64,000 bases of DNA from Phaeosaccion multiseriatum (lineage: Eukaryota > Ochrophyta, other classes): NCBI GenBank assembly GCA_965112735.1, contig OZ218961.1:1674001-1738000 (forward strand), written 5' to 3'. Both the position numbers and the translations under genes were made by a program. The notes under the pieces were generated by a model, which was given only the letters and a program-made list of their open reading frames with translations, searched no databases and was not told where the DNA came from. The first letter of the stretch is position 1; each line of letters starts with the position of its first letter. Below, piece by piece: positions 11,891-21,599 of this stretch.

Positions 11891-12639
11891 CAAACGCGTC
11901 GTTCGGGCTGTGTGTGCCTACCATATGTTAAATGCCGGCTTTGGGCTTCTTTGCCGACAGATTGGGCCATTTGACCCCGTCCGAGGCCCCACTTGATGCA
12001 TGCTGTTGTGGCAATGTAGTATCTGTCTTGGGCCTATGGTGCTGAGCAAATGCCAGCTGCTCCTAGCTACTCTGTCAGAGACTGGAAGGCGGACTGGTAC
12101 GTATGTTATTTGGGTGAGTTTCAGGGTGGTGGCAGCAGCACGGATGTTGTTGTTGCACGGAAATGGATGCTGGAGATTGGTGGGCAGTGGAGACAGAGGA
12201 AATATGCTCGCAAGGCCGCTTTAGGGACTGTCTGGGTGCCTTGTAGGCACACCAGTAAACACTTTAGCAGTCAGCACTAGTGGTGCGCAATGAGGCTTTG
12301 GCAACGCTGGTGGCGAGTAGGAGTGGAGACAGATATTGCGCGGGTGAGTTTGAGTCGTGGGATCTTCTCATCCGTGAGCCTGTGTGGGTGAGGTTGAGTC
12401 GTGGGATTTTCTCACCAATACAGAGGGTGTGTGTGGGAGGAGCGGTCGCACACATCAGGGTGAGTTTTGCATAATTCTCATCCGTTTTTTTCGGAAGCAG
12501 CATGGAGGCTTTTGCGACAGTCGAGCTTCAGTAGGCGAATCCGCTTGTGTTGCGCGGGGACACGCAACAGTCTTGTCAAGGGGATGTTGGAAGTGGCGGA
12601 TAGCTATTGTTGGAAGGCCCCGGGATAGGCATTGGGGAT
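11891..12639. other. Intergenic, no gene seen
   Basis: Begins with a variant of the TTCGGGCTGTGTGTGCC unit at about 11902. It contains a loose tandem repeat around TTGAGTCGTGGGAT (about 12350-12410). No open frame shows a recognisable domain. Confidence 0.6.
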
Positions 12640-13268
12640 GTTGGAAGGCCTCAGATTAGATGGGCCATAAGTCAATGGCCCAGGCCCAGGCAGATACGGT
12701 GAGAGCGGGTGGCGTGGCTCTCACTACCCTATGTGCGAAGGTGGTCGTTTAGGACTAGCATGCGATAAGTGATAGAGGCAAGCTGGCTGCTAGGCTGGCT
12801 TTGGGGTTGTAAAACGACATGCGCACGTAAAACGATATCTGTAGGCGACAGCGCATGTCGTTTTACGTGCGCATGTCGTTTTACAACCCCAAAGCCAGCC
12901 TAGCAGCCAGCCTTGCCTCTATTACTTATCGCATGCTAGTCCTAAACGACCACCTTCGCACATAGGATAGTGAGAGCCACGCCACCCGCTCTCACCGTAT
13001 CTGCCTGGGCCTGGGCCATTGACTTATGGCCCATCTAATCTGAGGCCTTCCAACACTATTGGGGATGTTGGAAGGCCCCGGGATAGGCACTGGGGATGTT
13101 GGAAGGCACAGATTAGATGGGCCATAAGTCAATGGCCCAGGCCCAGGCAGATACGGTGAGAACGGGTGGCGTGGCTCTCACTATCCTATGTGCGAAGGTG
13201 GTCGTTTAGGGCTAGCATGCGATAAGCTGATAGAGGCAAGGCTGGCTGCTAGGCTGGCTTTGGGGTTG
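12640..13268. repeat. Foldback: 196-bp inverted repeat plus a third direct copy
   Basis: 12640-12835 is an almost perfect inverted complement of 12858-13054, leaving a 22-nt loop (12836-12857). The arms differ at only a few positions. A third copy, in the orientation of the left arm, occupies 13098-13268 and diverges exactly after the shared GGGGTTG. The spacer GATGTTGGAAGGCCCCGGGA is also repeated before the left arm and before the third copy, giving an arm, inverted arm, arm organisation. A transcript across it would form a long hairpin. A foldback or MITE-type origin or template switching during repair are both possible. Confidence 0.88.
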
Positions 13269-13879
13269 CTGTTACCTTGTCCTTTTTTCTTTTCTTTCCC
13301 ATTTACATTTATTACTACGAAGTAGCTATAATGTAATGTGAGTCTTGTTTCAGAATTGCATAATGCTCTGCGTTTTTCACACCTCCATGCTGCGCCTGGT
13401 AGTCCGGCAGGGAAGGCTACGGTAGCACGACAATAAACGGGCCTACCCAAGGATCGCGCAAAGCTTTGCGGACCCCCGCCTGCTGACCATGCATCCATCA
13501 CCTCTGTCTGCTTCTCCCCGTCGATACCCGGTCGATAAACCCACGCGGCTCCCCGGCTGGAAGGGAGCCGGCCAGCGCCGCTCTCGATTCTTCAGCTGCA
13601 TGAAGCCGACTGTGGTCCTCGCTACTGTGGGGCCGCTACCTCCCTCTGCCTAAGAGTAGGAAGGCACCCCCAAGCTGAGCGCTGCGTTCGAGGTCCCAAT
13701 AGGGGAGAGAAGAGACCAATGCTGGCACCAAGTATATTGATACAGAGACTATCCCACCCTAAGACCCTGGACAGCCTCCTTGTTTAAAGGAGAGCCATCC
13801 ACTTGGTCTATACGGGTTCAGGAGTGCCGAGGGGCCAACCAGGCCCTCAAAAAGGCCGCGTCCCACATCATTGACTTAC
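13269..13879. other. Intergenic, no gene seen
   Basis: Begins where the third foldback copy ends, with a T-rich stretch near 13285-13315. Frames are short and carry no motif I recognise. Retroelement remnants start just downstream on the minus strand. Confidence 0.5.
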
Positions 13880-14535
13880 TACCCTGCCTACCTAATAATA
13901 CGTAATTGAGCCTGTTCCACCTCCACCACACTACGCCGACCGCGTTGACCACGTGCACTGCCGCGCTCAGACGCGCACGCCGTTCATGCACCCATGCCGA
14001 TGCCGACTTGAACGACCCATCCTCCTCCAAGCAATGCTGGTAGCATCGCTTGCAAGGGCACTGGTTGGTGACGCCCAAACAGTGCATAGGTGACAATTTT
14101 TGTAGGCATACGCCAGCGCTGGGACATACTCTGGTCACTGCTGAATCTGGGCTTCCACCATAGTCGCCGGCATATCCTTGAAGTTGGCCATGAATCGCTC
14201 CACCTGACCTGCTGGTGCATAGGCGTAGTGAAGACTTGTGATGACCGCAAGACTCGAAGCACATCGCCCAGAAGCGCGCTCGTGAACTGGGAGCCTGGGT
14301 CGCTCACTAGCACTCGTGGTGCACCCAACACGGTGACTACATGCCGTACAAATACCCGAGCAATATGCCCTCTGCAGTACAGTCCTTCGCACTCATGGGA
14401 ATGACCACCGTCCACTTGGTAAACCAGGCTGGGAGCTGCCTCCCCTCCTTGCAGCTCCACTCCGCGTCCGTGGCCACCACCGTAGCCCGCCGCAGTACCT
14501 CCGACATCTGCAACACCTGTGCCTCCGTGTTCACA
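13880..14535 (-). pseudogene. Decayed Ty3/gypsy integrase
   Basis: Read on the minus strand with frameshifts, the catalytic core is recognisable: FTKWTVVIPMSAKDCTAEG, then FVRHVVTVLGAPRVLVSD, GSQFTSALLG, then GQVERFMANFKDM (the region carrying the third acidic residue), and YALFGRHQPV. The first and second motifs lie in different frames, and the conserved DRG is DPG, so the enzyme is dead. This family differs from the intact element at 4-10 kb, whose corresponding motifs differ strongly. It belongs with the RNase H remnant at 17.8-18.8 kb in orientation and order. Confidence 0.8.
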
Positions 14536-14559
14536 TCGCTCCCAGGACACGGCGCTGGT

Positions 14560-17510
14560 GAACGGCGCCAGCTGCGCCCACTCCGCGATCACCTGCTTCG
14601 GATCTTGACAGTCCTCCTGCACAGCGGCCGAGGAGGCCAGCGTGGCGCTGCGCTGCTTGTCAGCGTGCTGGGCACCCTGACAAGCGTCATTCGCCTTAGC
14701 AAGGGCCTCCTCCACAGTCTTGGCATCATTCGCCGCCGCCTTTCCTAAAACCCGACCCGCTCCGAAGCTTGCCATGAGCAGCTCCACCCTGGACTTGAGG
14801 CTCTGCAGTCGGAGTAACGCCTTCTCCAACAGCTGAGTGAGGGAGGCGTCTTCTCTCCTCGCGGTATCCGCCCTTCGTGCAGCCTCCGCCAGGCCCGTCT
14901 CGGCCTTCTGCACCACCGCTTCGACCGCATTGATATGCTTGGACAGTTTGGTGTGGAACATAGCCGTTGACTCCCGCATCGCCCGCTCCCCCGCCCCCGC
15001 ACCTCCTCGTCCCCTCGCTCCTCTTCCTCCTTCCTCCTCTTATCCTCCCCCCACTCCCACCACCTGGGGCTCACTCTCGAGTTCCGGGTGAGGTGATCAA
15101 GCGTGGCATTGGCCTCGGTAAGGGCAAGCTCCGAGGTGGCATGGAACCCCGACTGGTGCTGACCGGAGATCGTCTGCCTCTGACCAGAGCGGGGAGGGGT
15201 GGACCTGTCCCCACCCAACCCACCCCCAACTCCCTTGTGTTGCACCTACCTTGCCACAGAGGGTCTCTTGGACAAGGCCATGGATCTCCTCCTCGACGAG
15301 CTCCAAAGCTTCTCCGCCCCCTCCGCCGCTCCCGTCGCCAGGACCAGAGCCTCCTCCGCCGCTCGCACCTCCCTCTCTGCCCCCACCACCGCCTCCCGCA
15401 GCGCGCTGGCAGTCATGGTGATACTACTCTAACTGTCGTCGTCGCCGTCGCCATTGCTGCTACTAACTACTCTTGTCGGTGGTGGTGCTGCTGCTGCCAG
15501 CCTGTGCCACCGCAGCAGCTGCCCTTGAGACGGCCGAGGAGGCGGAGAGGAGCGGAGCAGCCATCATGAGCGACACCATCTTGGCTCCCGTGTCAGCGCC
15601 GTGGTCGAGGTGCCTCCACACGCCGCTGCAGCCCCGCGATAGCCACGTGTGCTGTGCGCATCTCTTGCTCGATAAGCCTCGCGACGGGCCTTGCCTGGTG
15701 GGGGTTGGGGGGGGGGAGAGAAGGGGATGCGTGTGTGCGTGAGTGTGTCAGTACGTGAAGCAAACACGCATTGAGACAATACTGCACCCATCCAACCATC
15801 CATCAATCGCTATCCCACCTCACCCAACCCAATCGCATCATCCTAATGCCCTCCTTCCAGTCGCTCGTTTCTTCCCACCACCGCACCTGCTCTGAGCTCC
15901 CCCTCGTATCTCTCAACAGCGGCGATGGCTTCCTTGGTGCGAAGCTTGCGAGAAGAGGCCGTTTGCACGCAGGCGGAGCCACTCTCCTCTCCCGCTAGCC
16001 CTCGCCCGGTGATGGCCTGGGGAGAGCGAGGGAGCGAGGGAAGGAGGGGGAGAGCGAGGCAGGAACGGAGGAGGGGGTGAGGGAGGGAGTGAGGGAGAGC
16101 GGGCCAGAACGCGGCAAGTCATGTCGTAGTGAAGGTATATAGTGTGAGTATAAACCACAGAGTTTGGGGTACATGGTATTGGGAATAGGGTAAGGTACTG
16201 GGAACACGGTGCGGTAGGTGAGTGCAACCCCCACCTCTCCCTCCCTCCCTCCATCTCACCTCCCTCGCAGCCTTGACCGCAGCATCGGCGTTGCTCACCG
16301 CCCGAGCAATGCCCTCCTCCTCACTCAGCCCGACCAGCAGCTTATTGCTCTTGATGGCCAGCAGCTTATTGCTCGCAGCAGGCTCCAACAGATCCAGCTC
16401 CTGCTTCCTCTCCCGATCTTCCACCGCCCTCTGGGCCTTCACCATTTCAAAAACTTCTCTCAGGCGATGGCTGAGTGACAGCGCCACCTGTACCCTCCCC
16501 TCAACCTCGTCGAGAGAGCAAGGAGGAAGGAGGAGGAGGAGGAGGAGGAGGAGGAGGAGGAGGAGGAGGAGGAGGAGGAGGAGGAGGAGGAGGAGCAGCA
16601 GGAGGAGGAGCAGGAGGAGGAGGAGCTGTACCCGTCAGCGTCGGGGTAGGAGGAGTCGAACTCGAGGGAGCAGGAAGGGTCACAGGTGGCGCCTTTGAGG
16701 GCCTCTCCGACGGCAGCTTGAAATCGATGAAGGGCTTGGACGAGGGAGGGCACGTCGTCCAGCTGCTGCTCGATGGCCTGTTGGCGTTTGGTGATGGTGT
16801 TAGCGTTGGTGTTATTGGGGTGGGTACATAAGAGAGAATGTAGAGAGAGAGGGGGAGGGGGGGGGGGAGAGACAAAGACAAACAAGTAGATTGATAGAGA
16901 AACACATGAAGTTCCCGTTTTAAGAATATGTAGGATAGAAACCTTACCTTGCGTAAAACACCCCTCAGCTGCCGTCCACCCCCCCTCACCCACCCCTCTG
17001 CTGCCATCCACCCCCCCCTCACCCACCCACCTGCTGCCTGACAGCCACCACCTCCCTCTCTGTGCTGTGCAGGGTCTGCAAGCGGTCCTTCCTAAGCGTC
17101 TCCTCCTCGATCCTCATCTCCTCCGCCTCACATGCCTCGCGAGCCTCCTCCAGTAGCCGTGCCGCCTCCGCTACCGCCCCTGCATACGTCTCCACCGCGT
17201 GCCCTGCTAGAACCTGTTTTAGGATTCAGAGGGAGGGAGGGTTAGGGTTAGGGTTAGGTAGGAGAGGGAGTGAATCTCCTTTTTCTCCTTCATTCATTCT
17301 CCCTTTCTCTTCGTTCGTGAGTGGCATTCACCTCCACACCCATATGCCCTGCCCTGCCGTGCCCTGTCCCAGCACAAAACCCTCTGAGCCCCTGAGCCGC
17401 TACCTGCGTGGCCGTAGCGACAGCCGCACGGGCCCTTCCGTTGACATCCGCCCCCGCCGGAGTACACAGCACCACAATAACGGTTGCCGCTGCTGTCCTG
17501 CAGAGAAGGA
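14560..17510 (-). pseudogene. Multi-exon coiled-coil coding region, probably decayed
   Basis: Several minus-strand segments look like Ala/Glu/Arg-rich coiled-coil exons with GT-AG borders: 17213-17031 (phase 0, about 61 codons), a segment starting at 16777, 16487-16260 (76 codons), 16016-15887, about 15415-15248, and about 14975-14560. Some neighbouring exons are phase-compatible. The 15.7-15.5 kb piece runs into stops, and I could not join the exons around the AGG/TCC tract at 16.5 kb, so the gene is either decayed or mis-modelled. It lies between the RNase H and integrase remnants of one retroelement. No family is recognised. Confidence 0.4.
16521..16622. repeat. AGG microsatellite
   Basis: A long run of AGG with a few interruptions. 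On the minus strand it is a pyrimidine tract (CCT/TCC) just upstream of a candidate splice acceptor at 16488-16489, so it may be intronic rather than polyserine coding sequence. Confidence 0.9.
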
Positions 17511-17814
17511 GCCGCTGCCAGGCTGTCCAACACACTCGCACCGAAGCTCAGCTTACCCTTGAGCCCTGCCCTTGCCTCCTCCACTTGGTTCCTCTCTGTT
17601 GAGGCGGCGCATGCTCTACCACCACTGGTTCCCAGCCACACACCCTCATCCGCGCCTGATGCTGAGCACGCGGGCTGCTGGGGAGCCGCTCCCCCTCCAC
17701 TACCGCACCACCCACTCGTAAGGCCTGAAGGCCCTACTGCTGCTGCCGCTGGAGAGCGGCGGCGTCCAAGCACTCCTGCGGCAGGGGCTGATACCCAACC
17801 GCCTCACCTTGGAG

Positions 17815-18790
17815 CTACTACTGCGCCGCCACCACAGGACGCAAGGCAGCGCCTTCCACACCATCCTCCCACGCGCACGCACAGTCCGCTCCCACGAAGT
17901 CGACCATCTCCACTGCCACCACAGTGGCGTGGCACCATTCCTGCACCGGCAAGGGGTTGCGGGACAAGCAATCAGGCACCACCATCTCCCTACCGGGCTT
18001 ATGGACGAACTGCAGGTGGTGATCCGAGAGACGTTCACACCAACGCAACAGTTTGGAGTTGGTGTCCTTATGCTTGGAGAGCCACAACAAGGGTTGGTGA
18101 TCCATGACAACGGTGCAGGGATGGTGGCAGATGTACATGCTCAGCTTGCGCACACGCCTCACCCCCTCTCCAGCCAGCTCTGTGCTACCAAAGCCGTGCT
18201 TCCGCAGGAGTAGTCGCCCGACTGACAAAGGTGGCCACGCGCTCCACCCAGTCGGCATCGCGCTGCGAGAACACACCGCCCAGCCCCTCCGTCGATGCGT
18301 CCGTGCTCAGCTTGAAGTCTGACTGGGGCCGGTAGCGTGGAAATGTCAACAGCGGAGAATGCAACAAGTTGTGAATAAGCCCGCCCCTCCCATGCATTGT
18401 CGTGCTGCTGCCCCCACACCGCACTCACGTCCATACCTTTCCGCAAGAGCGCATTAAGTGGTTAGCTTGGGGAATGGCGGTCAGTACCGATGAGATAGTC
18501 GATGGATAGCGGCCGATACCGTCGGGGATGATGTTCTTCACCCGTACGACGTGACGTGCTCTACGTCGAGGCTGCACTGCGCCCCCACCTCCAAGAGGCC
18601 CACCAACCCCGCCAGACCATTGGAGATGTCACTGTTGGCAGCGCCCTGGTTTTCAATCCACGAGAGGGAGCTGGCATTGTCCCCCCTGGCCAGGACGCCG
18701 GCGAGCGAGACAGAAAGCGTCTGGGTCGTGTAGCCAAAAGGTGCAGATCCCCAACACAATCACTGCTATCTCATGGAGATGAGCTGTGGT
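17815..18790 (-). pseudogene. Decayed Ty3/gypsy reverse transcriptase C-terminus and RNase H
   Basis: On the minus strand the RNase H start FKLSTDASTEGLGGVFSQ (about 18.3 kb) is followed, after frameshifts, by MDHQPLLWLSKHKDTNSKLL near 18.1 kb and VVPDCLSRNPLP near 17.9 kb, the usual DHxxL...LSR series. Upstream sequence to about 18.79 kb resembles the thumb/connection region only weakly. Several frame changes show it is dead. The integrase of the same element class is not adjacent but about 3.3 kb downstream (13.9-14.5 kb). Confidence 0.75.
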
Positions 18791-20402
18791 GATGCCCCCC
18801 TCTGATGTCAAAGATCGCCGCCGCCGTCGGAGAGCCCCAGTTTGCCGCCTTAATGGAGGGAAAAGGGAGGGAATGTCGCAGCACGGCGGGACGACAATCT
18901 CCGCAGGGAGGGGTGTAGCAAGGATAACGGCGATGATGCTCTGGGCCCGCACGGAGGAGAAGGCGGGAGAAGAGCAGGGGCCGAAGGCACAGCAGGGATC
19001 AGCCAAGCAAAGGTGACCTGACCACCGAGCCAATGATAGAGCAGAAGAAGGACCAGAGCGCGCCACTGCAGAAGTAGTAGACCCCGTTGAAGGCAGAGAA
19101 GGCGTCCGTCTTGGAGATCAAAATGTCCCACTCCGCTGGCGGAAGAGAGATATTCAGCAGGTTGTAAATCTGCGTGATGATTTCTAGCAAGGCGTTCCCG
19201 CCGCCCCATCATGTTGTTGACGAGGCGCGTCTTGTCCGTCTGGCTGTTGGAAGTGGGCTCGCCGTGGATGGAGCAGGTGGGGTCCAGTAGCTGGCGTAAC
19301 TTGCCGTTCACCTTGAGGATGGCGCTGAAGAAGCAAGGAGGGCCAAAATTGGAAGAAAAAAAATCATTCCCACCGAAAGCGACACAGCAAGCAATGCTTT
19401 AGGTACCTGCAGCCGCGCTGGCGCGCGGCCGCCATGGCTTCCAAGGCGAGTGCATGATCAATTCCTCCCCGTTGAGTGCGGTAGGCAAGGCGCCGGGGCG
19501 AGGTGACTGCAGAAAACTCCCCAGGTACGGTGGCCCCCTTCGTGGTGATCTCCCCCAGCTCTATCCACAGCGGCACTCGCTCCTTGGAAGACAGCACGAA
19601 TGCGGTCCCCGTGGAAGTAGTCGGGGGCAAAGGGACTGCCGATCTACTCCACGTAAGCCCCCAAGTCGCCGTGGAATGCCGCCAGGCCTTGGTCTTGAAG
19701 CTTGACCACACGCCTCCAACTCCCCCTGGCTGCTGCCCGACGCTGACTCGCTCAGGAAAGTCTGCTCGACCCATGTTGGGTATGCCTGCGCGCGGTACAA
19801 GTCCCCTTCCGGGGGCCTCGTAGCCTCCCGCGGGTGGAGGTCCCTCCTCACCACTCGCTGATGGCACCGTAGAGGGCGCTGCGGTGCCAGCGCCCGCGCC
19901 CCCTCAGTGCCACCAGGGCACGCCCGGGAGGTCCAGCTGCTGGGCCATGGACTGCGCGTGGGCGCGATCAGCGGGGGAAGGCGTAGTGCTGAGGGTCTTG
20001 AGGGCAGTGTCGGCGTTGCGCTTCTGCTGAAAGGTAACAATGCTGGGAGAGCACGGGGCAGAAGGGCGGTCATGAAGGTGCGCGCCTTCAGGAGACCGAG
20101 GCAGGCCCCGCGGCTGGAAGTGACGCCCACTCCCCTCCATTCACGGGCAGCAAGATGGATACCTTTCGAATGGGCGAGGTGCGTACACACGAGAGGACAG
20201 GCCCCCTTGTTCGCTGCCAGATGCTGACTGCGATAGACGCCCTCCGCTGCCACTTCATGGGAGAGCAGGAGCGGCAGCGAGGGGTTGGAGAGGGGGGCAA
20301 CCTACTCTACGTCGACGAGGTAGGGCAGAGGACGTCTATCACTTCTGAGCAGGTCAGCAGAGCCCTCAAGGTTGGTGCACCAAGGGCCGGGAGGGACCCT
20401 GT
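18791..20402. other. Fragmented former coding sequence, no intact gene
   Basis: Minus-strand pieces look protein-like but frameshifted, for example a hydrophobic segment at about 19190-19000 preceded in another frame by a stretch containing QLLDPTCSIHGEPTSNSQTD (about 19300). Two more pieces lie at 19.4-19.8 kb and about 19.9-20.25 kb. No family is recognised and no start-to-stop model works. I interpret this as decayed gene or transposon material. Confidence 0.4.
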
Positions 20403-20657
20403 CTCGGCCCTGGAAGAGGTTACAGTATTCGCCGACCATAATCAGTAATCAGGCCGGCTGGCGCCAATAATCAGTAATCAGGCCGGCTAGCGCCCGTCAT
20501 AATCAGTAATCAGGCCGGCTGGCGCCGGTCATAATCAGTAATCAGGCCCGGCTGGCGCCATAATCAGTAATCAGGCCGGCTGGCGCCGGCAGTAATCAGT
20601 AATCAGGCCGGCTGCGCCGGCCGTAATCAGTAATCTGATAACCTCTTCCAGGGCCGA
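20403..20657. repeat. Terminal-inverted-repeat element with a 31-bp internal array
   Basis: Ends are inverted: TCGGCCCTGGAAGAGGTTA at 20403-20421 and its complement at 20639-20657, extending a few bases inward with one indel. The interior holds six units and a seventh partial unit of about 31 bp built around TAATCAGTAATCAGG followed by CCGGCTGGCGCC. There is no coding capacity. A related element with the same logic and unit lies at 40316-40466. A non-autonomous DNA transposon is the simplest reading, but an internal satellite array in one is unusual. Confidence 0.85.
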
Positions 20658-21599
20658 CCTGTCCAGATCAGTGCTCACTCCCCACGGAGTGGCGGTGCTA
20701 CAGCTCTTGCTGCCAGTGGTGGGGCTGACTGGCGCTCGCTTCAGTTTTGGGGCCGCTGGCCCTCTGCGACAGCTTTCCAGTACTCTCACCGAACGGTCCA
20801 AGAGGCCCTTGGCTGGGCCGGCCGGATGCGAGCAGCGGACACGACACCCCCACAGGTACTCGGATGAAGGGGGGTGAAGCGGAGCATGGGGCGCTCACCA
20901 TGGAGACTCCCCAACCTTCCGCTACATCTGAAGACCAGTGCCCAGCCCCTGATGAGGGCGGCTCTCCTTGGAGATCAATTCGTCTCCGACGGGGGAGCCC
21001 CTCACGGGGCTGCTCTCTTAATGAAGAGTCCTTCCCCCAACATCCCCGACGCCTTTGTTTCCAGGCGTCCCATTCACAACTGGCGACTGCGTGGAGGGGA
21101 GTCCTTCCACTTGGTCGCTCACAGGTGGCGACGCGCCGGATGTGGAGGTCCCTCAGTTCTGGCGAACACGGAGAGGAGGGCATGTTTCCCCCCCGGCTCT
21201 CGCTGACGGCTTGAGGAGGCCCCTCGGTGTATTCTCCCCCCCACCCGACCGCCGCGACGGCGCGAAGGCTTGTTCAGCAGCGCAGCAGCGGATCTTCATT
21301 TCTCGCGGAGCAGAGACGAAGGAGTGGGCGGGAGACAGCGAGGGTCCGAGGGGGGGTGCCCCTTCGCGGGTACGGCTCTGATGGGAGTGGCCTCTCCCCT
21401 GGGAAACCCGTATGCTTGCAAACATTATTTTGTTCTCATTTTAGAAGAGGAGATGATGCCTTAGTTTAGATCCTCTTTAATTTCGGTATTTTGGCGGGAG
21501 TTTCTGAGTTGGTTCTCTAAACTTTACAGCTGGCGCGATTGATTTCTCCGACGGCGGGTAACGTTTTCTTCTTTTTGTACAAAGTTCCACTACCGGCTC
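20658..21599. other. Intergenic; possible diverged repeat and promoter
   Basis: About 20960-21330 recalls the 1952-2260 repeat (for example CTCTTAATGAAGAGT against CTCTTAATGAAAAGT, then a C-run, then CAGCAGCG...TTCTCGC), but similarity is patchy. The last 150 bp before 21600 is A/T-richer and probably the promoter and 5' UTR of the next gene. Confidence 0.4.

Noticed and set aside
16475-16831. Polyglycine / polyproline / polyserine frames across the AGG tract
   Set aside because: All are translations of a microsatellite in different frames; on the minus strand it may be a pyrimidine tract of an intron.
17240-17258. Telomere-like TTAGGG triplet repeat
   Set aside because: Only about three units in a G-rich candidate intron; too short to indicate a telomere or telomere fusion.
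20435-20637. Regularly spaced repeats resembling a CRISPR array
   Set aside because: Units are contiguous tandem copies with no unique spacers, in a eukaryotic genome, and are enclosed by inverted ends.
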